Positions 23,368 to 32,195 of a stretch of 64,000 nucleotides of DNA are shown here, piece by piece. The stretch's first letter is position 1, and every line of letters begins with the position of its first letter. The translations under genes were made by a program, and so were the position numbers. The notes under the pieces were generated by a model, which worked only from the letters and a program-made list of their open reading frames with translations, was not told the origin of the DNA and made no database searches. This DNA is from Zopfochytrium polystomum (taxonomy: Eukaryota > Chytridiomycota > Chytridiomycetes > Chytridiales > Chytridiaceae): NCBI GenBank assembly GCA_025765615.1, contig JAIVFJ010000064.1:236950-300949 (forward strand), read 5' to 3'.

Positions 23368-24606
23368 ATGGCTGACCCACAGTCGCCCCCCACACACGCC
23401 GCGATCAACGCAGCACCAGCCGTCCCGACGACCATCGTCGAGGCGATCTGCAGCCACCTCCCCCCCAGACCGAGGCTGCTCCTCGCGACGCTCTTCCGTC
23501 TCCCCGCACTGCAGGCCACCTCCTTCTCATCCCTGCACGGCGAAAACGCCTTCGACTCGGCAAGCAGAAAAGGCGACGCGCGGCTCCTCCACCAGCTCCT
23601 CCAAATCCACCGAACCAACGGACACAAGCCCCGCTACACGAATTCGGCGATCGCAGACGCGTCGCGAGGCGGGCACGTCGATGCACTGCAGTGGTGGCGC
23701 GACTGCGGCCTCGAGCTGAAGTACGACCGGTCCGCGATGGACACCGCCTCCAAGGCCGGACACGTCGCCGTCCTGCAGTGGTGGAAGAACAGCGGGCTCA
23801 AGCTCAAGTACACCCACCGCGCCCTGACTTGGGCCTGCGAGGCGCGCCGCGTGGCCGTCCTGAAGTGGTGGCGCGCCAGCGGGCTGGAGCTGTCGCAGAA
23901 GTGCGAGCGGTCCCTCGAGGCCGCCGTCGCGCGGGGAGACGTCGAGTACCTTCGTTGCTGGAGAGACGGCGGCTTCAGTCTGCAGTGCCCGTCGACTGCG
24001 ATGGAGGACGCGAGCGGGCGAGGCCTGGTCGATCTTCTTCAGTTTTGGAAAGAGTGCGGATCGACGCCGCGCTATACGTCGACGGCTTTGGACTCCGCGA
24101 CTAGAAACGGCCACGTCAAGGTCTTGCAGTGGTGGAAGGAGAGCGGGTTGGAGCTTCAGTATACGTTTCTTGCTCTTTCGGACGCCTGCAGAAACAAGCA
24201 CATTGCGGTCTTAAAATGGTGGCGCGACAGCGGATTGCCACTGGGAGCGAGATCAGACGCCCCGATCAACACTGCTAGCGCCACGGGAGACGTTTCGTTC
24301 CTTGCAGCCTGGGCAGAGGGCGGTCTCGCCTTTGAGTATACCGTCAAGGCGATCGACGAAGCAAGTGAGAATGGCCACATCGGAGTTCTCCAGTGGTGGA
24401 AGGACAGTGGGCTGGAATTAAGGTACTCCGCAGCTGCCATGGACAGAGCGAGTAGAAACGGACGGGTCGCGGTTCTGCAGTGGTGGAAGGAGAGCGGTCT
24501 GGAACTGAAGTACACGCCGTGGGCGGTGAGCGGCTTGAAGGCAAAAGGGAAGCTCGCTGTGGTGGAGTGGTGGAGGGATAGTGGTCTGCCGGGGTGGTGG
24601 CAGTGA
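23368..24606 (+). CDS. WW-type ankyrin-like repeat protein, 412 aa
   Basis: Single exon. I chose the second ATG (MADPQSPP); the frame opens 26 codons earlier. After a leader with an F-box-like helix (VEAICSHLPPRPRLLLATLF) come about ten repeats of ~33 residues with the core GHVAVLQWWKxSGLELKYT. The A-x-x-x-A/GH-x-x-VLQWW pattern is that of degenerate ankyrin-type helices, a family greatly expanded in zoosporic fungi and some protists. A protein-interaction role is inferred; the partner is unknown. The gene looks intact. Confidence 0.85.
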   Translation: MADPQSPPTHAAINAAPAVPTTIVEAICSHLPPRPRLLLATLFRLPALQATSFSSLHGENAFDSASRKGDARLLHQLLQIHRTNGHKPRYTNSAIADASRGGHVDALQWWRDCGLELKYDRSAMDTASKAGHVAVLQWWKNSGLKLKYTHRALTWACEARRVAVLKWWRASGLELSQKCERSLEAAVARGDVEYLRCWRDGGFSLQCPSTAMEDASGRGLVDLLQFWKECGSTPRYTSTALDSATRNGHVKVLQWWKESGLELQYTFLALSDACRNKHIAVLKWWRDSGLPLGARSDAPINTASATGDVSFLAAWAEGGLAFEYTVKAIDEASENGHIGVLQWWKDSGLELRYSAAAMDRASRNGRVAVLQWWKESGLELKYTPWAVSGLKAKGKLAVVEWWRDSGLPGWWQ

Positions 24607-24786
24607 CGACCGTGTTGGGACATGCGATTTACACGTTGTTTAATCCTTTCATGTTTGCCTCTGCAAAAGGCGAAGCCTCGCTATGTAATTAAATTTGAGC
24701 AAAAGAAAGAGCTTGCATCAAGCGGGAGAAGGAGGGTTGCGATTTGGGCACCAAAAAAAAGAAAAAAAAAACGAGCAAGGGTTTGT

Positions 24787-26499
24787 TCACATCTCAAAGG
24801 GAGTTTGATGGTACTCTGCTCGCAAACGAGGTTCCCCTCCTTCGGTAAAGTCTTCGTACAACACAATAGCAGCCAGGTTTTGAGAGCTGGGCCTACTTTC
24901 GGGCGAGAAACGGTGGCATTTTTTCCTTTCCCAGTCCAGGAACTGGAAGCATCCAGTGCTATTATCCTTGAAAGACTTATAATCAACTCCAGACATGCAC
25001 TTCTTAAGGATCCAGTCGGAATCCAAGCCCGTATTGACGCGGCACTGGTCAGTCAGCTGAAGATTTGATATTCCTCCAGCTGTACGACCGCTGGTCTCAG
25101 CACACGCGGCAGCCATAAAGTCTATCACTGTGAAGTCATACCAGTCTTTCTGAGGTACGGGGCCGCCTTCCGGTGCTGCAGCCGGACGCAGCCCAGTCTG
25201 GAAGTCGACGTCGCTCTCATCCATCCACACGAATGCTTTGGTTCCCGACACACCGAAGGGCAGGCCGTCTCTCTTCAAAATCACGGCCCCATCCGTTGCT
25301 CGTATAACTTCAACTGAACCGACGCCATCGTTCCGCACCATTGCCACTGAAAAGAATCCAGCACCGAAAAATGCAGGTCCGCACTGCCCACCTTGCGAAG
25401 GGGGTGCGACTCGTATGGTTTGCACAAAGCCCAGTTTGTGCGACGCTACCGCTCCGTTCTCGTCAAGCACGGGTTCAGCGCGAAACGCAACCACCTGCAT
25501 GGACTTGTCGGTCGCCCAATTCACGGACTGGAACCACAGCCACGCAGAGCCGTCCATGCCGGTGGAGACTTCAACGATAGGCAGGAAGTTCCTCCGCAGC
25601 AGAGTCTGTAGATGCGGCTCCATCGCAAGTGGACACGGTCGCATGAGCACAAAGTCTGTGGCCGCGCCGTCCCATTGGAGCATCGTGAGCTCGTAAGTGT
25701 CGCGGTTGCGCCGTATCACGAGGTCGGTGCCCGGCAAACACACGATCTGGTCCGCGGGGCTGGCGTCTGCGAGCACGCTGGTGGGCGGCAAGCGCGTCCG
25801 CCGGCCGCTTCCGATGTCGAGCCAGCTCCACCCCGTCGCTTCCGCGTCCGCCTGCACATCTCCGCCGACCAGGATTCCGCATCTGTCTTTGAGCACGCAC
25901 GGACAGAGCCCGCGAGCGGTCCCACTGCTTCTCGTGAAGATGGGGATGAGACCAACCGCGCGGCGAGCAGTCGTGGACGGCCCTCGCGCAGGCGGCTCCT
26001 CGTAACCCAGCGGCGTCCACGGGATACCCGTCGACTCCTCGATCGCCAGAACCTGCGGCGGCCGCGCATCGCTGCCGCCGCCCTCCACCCGTCGCGTCGG
26101 AGACCGTTTGATCCGCGGGTGCACTCGCAGCACCAGGCTCCGAAGCCCAGCCACGCCCCCCCACGTCTGGTCCGGCGTCAGCCGCACTTTCGCCGCATGC
26201 GCGACCGCTGCGAGGCGGTCGATCCAGAGCGAGCGCGAGCCGAGCGTCAGCGCGCGCAGCCGGCGGCTCGACTGGGAGAGCCGACAGAGACTGGCAATGT
26301 CGAGGACCCGGGCGATCTCGAGCAGGAGAGCGTCTGGGAGCGTCGTGTGGGAAGACGTCGCCGGTGGGTCGTCTTCAGCCTCGAAGCGACCGTGATGGCA
26401 CAGCAAGGGCGTCATGTCAGCGAGGAAGCAGTCGTCAAGGGCTTTGGAGACAATAACGCACCCGATTGCAGTCCCCCATTGTTTTTGGTTGCGGCGCAC
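24787..26499 (-). CDS. F-box protein, 570 aa
   Basis: Single uninterrupted frame. An N-terminal F-box is visible at about residues 54-97: LPDALLLEIARVLDIASLC, then RLRAL and SLWIDR. The rest has no repeat or domain that I can name with confidence. It contains scattered Trp and Cys residues and ends near 24787. The start could instead be Met29 (26415). By family it would act as the substrate receptor of an SCF-type ubiquitin ligase. It converges with the WW-repeat gene, 180 bp apart. Confidence 0.75.
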   Translation of the reverse strand: MRRNQKQWGTAIGCVIVSKALDDCFLADMTPLLCHHGRFEAEDDPPATSSHTTLPDALLLEIARVLDIASLCRLSQSSRRLRALTLGSRSLWIDRLAAVAHAAKVRLTPDQTWGGVAGLRSLVLRVHPRIKRSPTRRVEGGGSDARPPQVLAIEESTGIPWTPLGYEEPPARGPSTTARRAVGLIPIFTRSSGTARGLCPCVLKDRCGILVGGDVQADAEATGWSWLDIGSGRRTRLPPTSVLADASPADQIVCLPGTDLVIRRNRDTYELTMLQWDGAATDFVLMRPCPLAMEPHLQTLLRRNFLPIVEVSTGMDGSAWLWFQSVNWATDKSMQVVAFRAEPVLDENGAVASHKLGFVQTIRVAPPSQGGQCGPAFFGAGFFSVAMVRNDGVGSVEVIRATDGAVILKRDGLPFGVSGTKAFVWMDESDVDFQTGLRPAAAPEGGPVPQKDWYDFTVIDFMAAACAETSGRTAGGISNLQLTDQCRVNTGLDSDWILKKCMSGVDYKSFKDNSTGCFQFLDWERKKCHRFSPESRPSSQNLAAIVLYEDFTEGGEPRLRAEYHQTPFEM

Positions 26500-26782
26500 G
26501 TTACGTGGAGTCCAGACACAGGAAATGGATTGCAGAGCGTGAAGCTTTTCTCATGAAAGCGGCTGAGTTTATAAGGTATTTGAATAAGGCCCAACCATTT
26601 TTTATTTTCATTTACAATCATAACTTCATATCTGAAGAAAGTAAAGATGACTGTGAAAGAGTAGCTAGAAACCTTTTCAATTGCAAACAAGCGGGTCCCG
26701 AAGGTTAAAGGGTCTGGGGAACAACCTCCGGGTTGGACGCCATCGCAACTTCTCTGTTCGTCGATCCCGCACGATAACCAAC

Positions 26783-27640
26783 CTAATTCGCCATCAACCT
26801 CTTTTCGACGGCAGCCCAAATCATGCCGTACTGCGTTGCGCCTATGATCTCTGGCAGCACTACGTCGGCAGGCCACGGCGAAAACTCGAGCGGCACGCCT
26901 CCTTCGGAGCTTGTCGTGTTCCTCAGTTGCGAGTACGCTTCCCAGCAGGCGATTTGCCCACCGGCAGGGAGGGCGAAGGCCGAGGAGTAAGCCGAGGAGG
27001 ACGTGACGTTAAAAGCGGAGAGTATGGGTTGGATATGGGGTATCAAGGCGCCGAAGGGCGCTACTCGGCCGCCTTCGAAAGATGTCGGGTGGAGGGGCTT
27101 TGATGCCGTGGGGCCACCGTAGGTGAACGATTTGATGAGATATTCTCCCGAAGAGACCTTGGTTTCAAATCGACAGTATTTGGGCAGTCCGAAGCGCGTT
27201 GTGAAAAGATAAATAGACGAAAGCCAGCGTTTGCATGAGCGGCAGCCATATTGAGGAAAAAAGACTTTCTTCCGGCCGTGTAGTTATCGCGCAAGTCGAA
27301 TCGCAGTCTCCATTACTGACAATGGCAACCTTGTCTGCCGACCAGCCTTTCCTCGGCTGCACACTCCGTTTCGCATCCAAGGGCTGATCGATTTTATCCG
27401 GATTAGCCACAGGGAGACGCTGTCAGCATGTCCGAAAACAATCGGTCGGGAAGGTAAAACAGCCCGTCCGTGACGGTGAACGTGTCCTTCCATGCGCATC
27501 CGATTAGCGCCTGGTTGAATCGCGATTCGGGGGATTTTGGGCTTGCCGATTACTTTCTCTCGGAATGCTTTGATGGCGTGTCTGCGTGCCATGACGTAAC
27601 CCTGGAAAGAACTGGGCGCACGACCGCCCAGTCCACCAGC
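26783..27640 (-). pseudogene. S41-like peptidase, decayed copy
   Basis: On the minus strand the ESRFNQAL...GLFYLPDRLF stretch (~27540-27420) matches exon 3 of the paralogs. KGWSADKVAIVSNGDCDSTC (~27345-27285) matches the end of exon 4, and IKSFTYGGPT to YSSAFALP and CWEAYSQL (27145-26900) match exon 5. Large parts of exons 3-4 are missing and the frames do not join. The nucleophile region is preserved. Confidence 0.8.
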
Positions 27641-28476
27641 GGTCCACTCTGCGCCTTTCAAAGCAGCGGACGGCCGCAACATTATCGACCTTCTGCGAAG
27701 CCACCCTGCAACGCCTCCCAATTCTCCGCCCCTTTGCCACTTCTGACCCATGCGGCTTGTCGGCTTCTACTTGACCGCGCTCTTTTCGTTCTCTCTTGCA
27801 CTCAGCCACAGTTGGGAAAGGTCCTAGTTACTTGATTCCATATTCGGTCCAAGTGGAAGCGCAGCGGGTCGTTTTGTTTTCTCGATAGATCACGTCGCAC
27901 AGACCAACCTGTTCCGTTCCGGCTGCGACCGCCACCAACTGCCCCCTCCGCCCGTTTGACGCGCCGCGAAAGCATTCATGATAGGCAGTCTTCTCCCTAT
28001 TCGTCTTCTTTTTGGCGCCGCTGTCATTCATTCTTACACCTCGGAATGGGGCGGTGTAGCTCGTCATCTCCGACATTTCTTCATTTTGACGTGTGGATCC
28101 CGACAGCCGCGTCGTGGGACGCGGCTGGGTCGGCGGCTGCCAACCGTTCTGGCGCGAGGGGGCTCAGCCTGGGGCTCAGCGAGACGTTGAGCGAGATCGA
28201 GTCGGTCCGCGAGTAAGCATCTTTTATTCTAGGCTTGAAACAAGCCCCCTTGTGGCAGTTTTTGCTTGGGCGACGCCGTAACGAGTTGAGAGCGGCCAGC
28301 TGTCGACATAATGTTGATTCGATGGTGGCCTCTTTGGCCGCCCCGCACTGTGGAGGAGATCTCCTCCAGAACCAGCAGTCCGGTCGATACGTCCAATGGA
28401 GGAGTCGCACCACTTGCGCTAGGTGCTATTAAAAGAGTTGGGGGCAAAAACCAGCATCATTTCTCAGTTGAAAGTT
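27641..28476. other. Intergenic, nothing recognised
   Basis: Mixed composition with several short overlapping ORFs and no motif. Confidence 0.4.
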
Positions 28477-29061
28477 TCATTGCAAAATTGAGAAGCTGTC
28501 CAGATTCTTAACACCTTCCACCGACCCTTCGTTCTCGCGCCACCACCTCACCGCCGCATTGCCCCCGTGGTACCGCGCCGCCGTCACCACAAACCAATGG
28601 CACCTCAGCGGCACCCCGCTCTCGCCCTTCCACCACTCCAGCACCTCCACCCGCCCGCCAAACGTCGCGCTCATCAACCCGCGACCCACGTGCGCCTCCA
28701 CCGCCGCAGGTACGTGGTCCCGCCACCACCGCAGCACCCGGATCGCGCCCTTCGCGCTCGCCCCCGCGATCGCGTGCACGCTGTACCGCCGCGACACGTC
28801 GATCCCGCGCGCAAGACAGTACCGCAGCAGCACGTCCAGCAGCGACGGGTCGGCGTCCGCGTCCGCCGCGTCCGCACGGTTGCTGGCCTGATCAAAGGCG
28901 TTGTAGTAAACAGCGAGGTACGTCTCGGCTTGGACGGACCACATGCGGTGCAGCGTCGCAAAGGTGAAGCGGTCGGCGAGGTCCAGGTAGGGGCAGATCG
29001 CGTCCGCGGCGGCGGGGGGAATCCGTTGTTGGCGGTGGTGTGGCGGTGGCGGGGTTGACAT
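28477..29061 (-). CDS. Short WW-type ankyrin-like repeat protein, 194 aa
   Basis: Single exon; the start was chosen at MSTPPPPHH, and the frame opens nine codons earlier. An F-box-like leader (ADAICPYLDLADRFTFATL) is followed by repeats with IRVLRWWRDHVP, VEVLEWWKGESG and AAVRWWRENEG. It has about four repeats, far fewer than the 23.4-kb relative, and ends abruptly, so it may be a truncated copy. Confidence 0.7.
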   Translation of the reverse strand: MSTPPPPHHRQQRIPPAAADAICPYLDLADRFTFATLHRMWSVQAETYLAVYYNAFDQASNRADAADADADPSLLDVLLRYCLARGIDVSRRYSVHAIAGASAKGAIRVLRWWRDHVPAAVEAHVGRGLMSATFGGRVEVLEWWKGESGVPLRCHWFVVTAARYHGGNAAVRWWRENEGSVEGVKNLDSFSILQ

Positions 29062-29932
29062 TGCAAAAGCCGTTTTTCGTCCGCTCAAGTCAAAAAGAAA
29101 GAAAACAATCGATCACGTGGTTTTGGTTTCAACCACCGCCAAGCAGGGGAGGAAGGGAGTCGAGTACACAACCAAGCCTTTTTCTCTCATTGGGCTCCTG
29201 CAACATGACAATATGACACGACAACCCCCGCCCATCCTCCTCCCCCTTCACTAAGGGTTGCCACATTTTTTTGCCTCGTGCGCCAGCAGACAGGCGGAGA
29301 TTCCCAATGCAGTTGGGAAAGGCCCATGAAGGGGAGACAGGCGTGCGGCGCCAGTCAACACACTCTGAGTCCGCTTCTTGCAAAATGACTTTCAAAGGAA
29401 AACGGACAGTGCCCCATTGGGGGATGACCGTGTCCGGGACTGTGAGATTTCAAAAAATCTCACTGATCATGGTCGTCCAGCTGTGGTCTACCTGAAAGCT
29501 CTTCCACCGGTGATGGCATTGTTGTTAAATGAACCCCGAACTTTAATTCATTACCATTTATCACCATCTCCTCACTGGCTCTACTGTTTTATTACTATAA
29601 AAGACATGAGCTGGATCCAGGTTCCAGCGTGTGGCCCAACTAATATCCGGGTGCTTCCCATCCTGGAGACTTGCCTTATCACTCTTGCCACTAGACTGTT
29701 CGAAGAGCCCTTGAAGATGAAGAGTAGCTCAGTCAGCAGAATTGGACACCTCTTGCAAGGCCTAGTCTGTGGCGTGGTGGCGGCCCTTACGCAATGGCCA
29801 GCTGGGTGTGAAATGAGTCTCTGACAAATTATCCCCCTTACCACAAGTTAGAATCGGCTGGCGCTCAACTGCGGCCCTGTGAAAAATAAAATTGGATAGC
29901 CAGACACTCCCTGTACGAGGGAAGAAGGTATG
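29062..29932. other. Intergenic, nothing recognised
   Basis: No supported gene. Weak tRNA-like arms around 29590-29720 do not fold properly. Confidence 0.4.
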
Positions 29933-30047
29933 TGCTCTGTACAGGGATCGAACCTGTGACTTTAGCGTTACGACCAGCCATCGCCTCGGTGGGAGGGTCT
30001 GGCTGGCTGTATTAGCACTACACTCTAACCAACTGAGTTAACAGAGC
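29933..30047 (-). tRNA. tRNA-Ile (anticodon AAU) with a 41-nt intron
   Basis: The mature 74-nt sequence folds as a cloverleaf. It has acceptor GCTCTGT/ACAGAGC, D arm ACTC-AGTTGGTTA-GAGT, anticodon stem TAGTG/CGCTA (one G-T pair), loop CTAATAA, and T arm ACAGG-TTCGATC-CCTGT with discriminator A. The intron, 29969-30009, lies one nucleotide 3' of the anticodon, the canonical position, and can form a hairpin (CCAGCC/GGCTGG). A and B boxes are intact. T-rich stretches on the sense strand lie about 40-50 nt downstream. Confidence 0.9.
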
Positions 30048-30836
30048 TGGCAACCACTTTGCCCCTGCGGAAAAATCAGGTATGTTTTGGTGCTTCTGCA
30101 GTCAGGGTTTGGGGTGTTGCAGTACACAATTGTGCACTTCATCCGAAATATCCAGCGCATGAGTGGGTTGGCTCAGGGTCGCTATGGTGGCTGGCTGTAG
30201 TCGATTGCTGATTGGCTGCGCTGGGATTGTTTTCACTATGCGGTGGAAATTGTGCTCGCACGCACAAAAAAGGGGAGGGGAAATTTTTTCTGGTGCACAC
30301 AATACCGACATCTTTAAATTGGAGGCCCAAAAGGGCAACTTTTTTTTTTAAAACAGAGGACAGCACTGACTCTGAACTGATTGGCGTTTAGGTGTGTTGG
30401 CTGCGCCGAAACCTACATTGTATCTGTTTTTGGGGGTGTAAACAGTCTACTCTGAGTGAGTGAGTGGAAGGTGTGAATGAAGTGGAGATGCGTGTTTGTG
30501 GGTGGCCCTTCTCCCCACTTGGAGAGAAAGAGAAAAAAAACTCGGTTATGAATAATTGATACATAATGATGATATGCACACATGCTATAATAGTTGCCAG
30601 GCAAGTGTGCATGGTACAGGGTAAAAACCTCTCCTATATTATCTGCTTGAGCAGAGGAGGAAAACTGTTAACACCAGGTTTCAGTTCTACTTAATACTCC
30701 GAGTATTTGTCAACAGCACAACCCAGCACCCAGGTCTGCATTGGTGGTGGCTTACTCTCCCATGGGCAGTGTGAGAATGATACCCGACAGTCACAATAGG
30801 TTCAGGTCCATCTTGTGCCTCTTGCTGCTACCAGTC
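30048..30836. other. Intergenic; ends in dispersed repeat family B
   Basis: No gene. The segment 30770-30836 (GACAGTCACAATAGGTTCAGG and beyond) is a copy of the 18250-18350 repeat and receives the solo LTR at 30837. Confidence 0.55.
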
Positions 30837-30906
30837 TGTCAGGAACAGGGCAGGACAGGACAAGGCAGACAAGGAACTTGTTATGAATCACCCTCTGGAA
30901 ACCTCT

Positions 30907-30971
30907 GGAACCTTCTAGAACATTCCTTCATGGAACCTTGTGGAACCTTCTGGAACCTTCTAGAACATTCC
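30907..30971 (+). promoter_or_regulatory. Two four-unit heat-shock elements in the U3
   Basis: GGAACCTTCTAGAACATTCC occurs at 30907-30926 and again at 30952-30971. Each is a perfect alternation of GAA and TTC with 2-bp spacing (nGAAnnTTCnnGAAnnTTCn), the consensus bound by HSF trimers. More GGAACCTTC half-sites lie between and after them. The arrays recur in every LTR copy of the window. Heat or stress activation is inferred. Confidence 0.75.
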
Positions 30972-31115
30972 TTCATGGAACCTTGTGGAACCTTCTGGAA
31001 CCTTCTTTGCTTTCGTGACTTGTCTTGTTGTCATTGGTATCATTGGTATCATTGTATTACTAATTGCTCTTTCTGGAACTTTCTTGGAGTCTTGACAAGG
31101 AACACTCTCAAAAGG

Positions 31116-31161
31116 TATAAAAGGGGGATGGGGGACCTGTCCCATCCCTCAAGTGAATTAT
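31116..31161 (+). promoter_or_regulatory. LTR TATA box and inferred transcript start/self-primer
   Basis: TATAAAA is at 31116-31122. AAGTGAATTAT at 31151-31161, 35 nt downstream of the TATA start, is the exact reverse complement of the presumed primer site 31234-31244. The start position is therefore inferred from primer complementarity plus TATA distance. Confidence 0.65.
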
Positions 31162-31233
31162 TGTTTCCAATACAATCATCACTCCTCTCAGTTCCTTGTC
31201 TGCCTTGTCCTGTCCTGCCCTGTTCCTGACATC

Positions 31234-31244
31234 ATAATTCACTT
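31234..31244 (+). other. Primer-binding site of self-priming type
   Basis: ATAATTCACTT lies 2 nt after the 5' LTR and pairs perfectly over 11 nt with the inferred 5' end of the element RNA. I recognise no tRNA 3'-end complement here. Confidence 0.65.
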
Positions 31245-31271
31245 CACCCTCTCCCACTACTCTCTGCCATC

Positions 31272-32195
31272 ATGTCTGACCCAAACAACACCTTCCCTGA
31301 TGCAACTGCCTTCCAAGCCTTGATGGACCAATTACAAGCCCTTTCAAGACAGACACACCAACTTCAAGAACAAGTCCTTCACCAGCAGCACCAGCTTCAA
31401 CAACAACTTCACCAACAAGAACATCAAGCTCTTCCCCTGCCTCAAGCCAACCAAGCAAGAGAGCCCAAGGTTCCCAGCCCTGACAAGTTCACTGGGCTGG
31501 CCAAAGACCTTAGGAACTTCATGGCCACTGTGGAGAATGTCATCCTTCTCCAACCTTCAAGATTTCCCAGTGAGCAAGTCAAGGTTCTTTTCACAAGCAC
31601 CCTCCTGTCTGGTCAAGCTCAATCATGGTACAGATCTCTCCCAAGCACACCCACCACCCTGCAAGAGCTCTGGGAGGGGCTGGAAGCTACCTTTGGTGAC
31701 CCCTACGCATCTTGGACAGCAAGATCCAAGCTCAAGCATATCAAGCAAGGAAAGCAATCTTGTGTGGCCTACACCAACCAATTCAAGCAACTAGCCAGAG
31801 ACTCTGGATACAATGATGCAGCTCTGATGGAGCTGTACCATGATGGTCTCCATGAGTCTATCCAAGACATGCTCTCCCAGTCTCTGCACATCCCTGAGAC
31901 CTTGGAAGAGTACATTCTCCTTGCCATCAAGATTGACAACAGACTCTACTCCAAGAGGCTGAAGCAAAGACAAGTAGGAACTACATCAAGACCTACCCCA
32001 GTTCCTCAAGCTCTTACAGTTCCTGAACCCATGCAAGTGGATGCAGTTGAGACACTTCCTAAGGGTCCTCTGAGCCAAGAGGAGAAAACAAGGAGGGCCC
32101 AGCAGGGACTGTGTTTTTACTGTGGCTCCAAGGAGCATGCTGTCAAGGACTGCCCAAGGAAGAAGCACCCAAACTCCCAGGTCCAGGCTCACTGA
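31272..32195 (+). CDS. Gag of the RT-less element, copy 1
   Basis: 307 aa. A Gln/His-rich coiled-coil-like N-terminus (residues ~15-60) precedes a capsid domain of the Ty3/gypsy (sushi/Tf1-like) kind: FTGLAKDLRNFMATVENV, QAQSWYRSL, then CVAYTNQFKQLARDSGYND. A zinc knuckle, CFYCGSKEHAVKDC (Cys281, Cys284, His289, Cys294), sits near the end. Gag would form the particle and bind RNA. It overlaps the next frame by 85 nt, with pol in the -1 frame. Confidence 0.93.
   Translation: MSDPNNTFPDATAFQALMDQLQALSRQTHQLQEQVLHQQHQLQQQLHQQEHQALPLPQANQAREPKVPSPDKFTGLAKDLRNFMATVENVILLQPSRFPSEQVKVLFTSTLLSGQAQSWYRSLPSTPTTLQELWEGLEATFGDPYASWTARSKLKHIKQGKQSCVAYTNQFKQLARDSGYNDAALMELYHDGLHESIQDMLSQSLHIPETLEEYILLAIKIDNRLYSKRLKQRQVGTTSRPTPVPQALTVPEPMQVDAVETLPKGPLSQEEKTRRAQQGLCFYCGSKEHAVKDCPRKKHPNSQVQAH

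Larger units (their letters stand above)
30879..31231 (+). repeat. 5' LTR of copy 1
   Basis: 353 bp. U3 is 30879-31150 and contains GGAACCTTC/TAGAACATTCC arrays and a TATAAAA at 31116-31122. The inferred transcript start at 31151 begins R-U5, which runs to 31231. Confidence 0.9.

Noticed and set aside
29590..29720. Possible second tRNA on the minus strand
   Set aside because: The A-box-like part is not followed by a T arm of the right form, and no cloverleaf closes.
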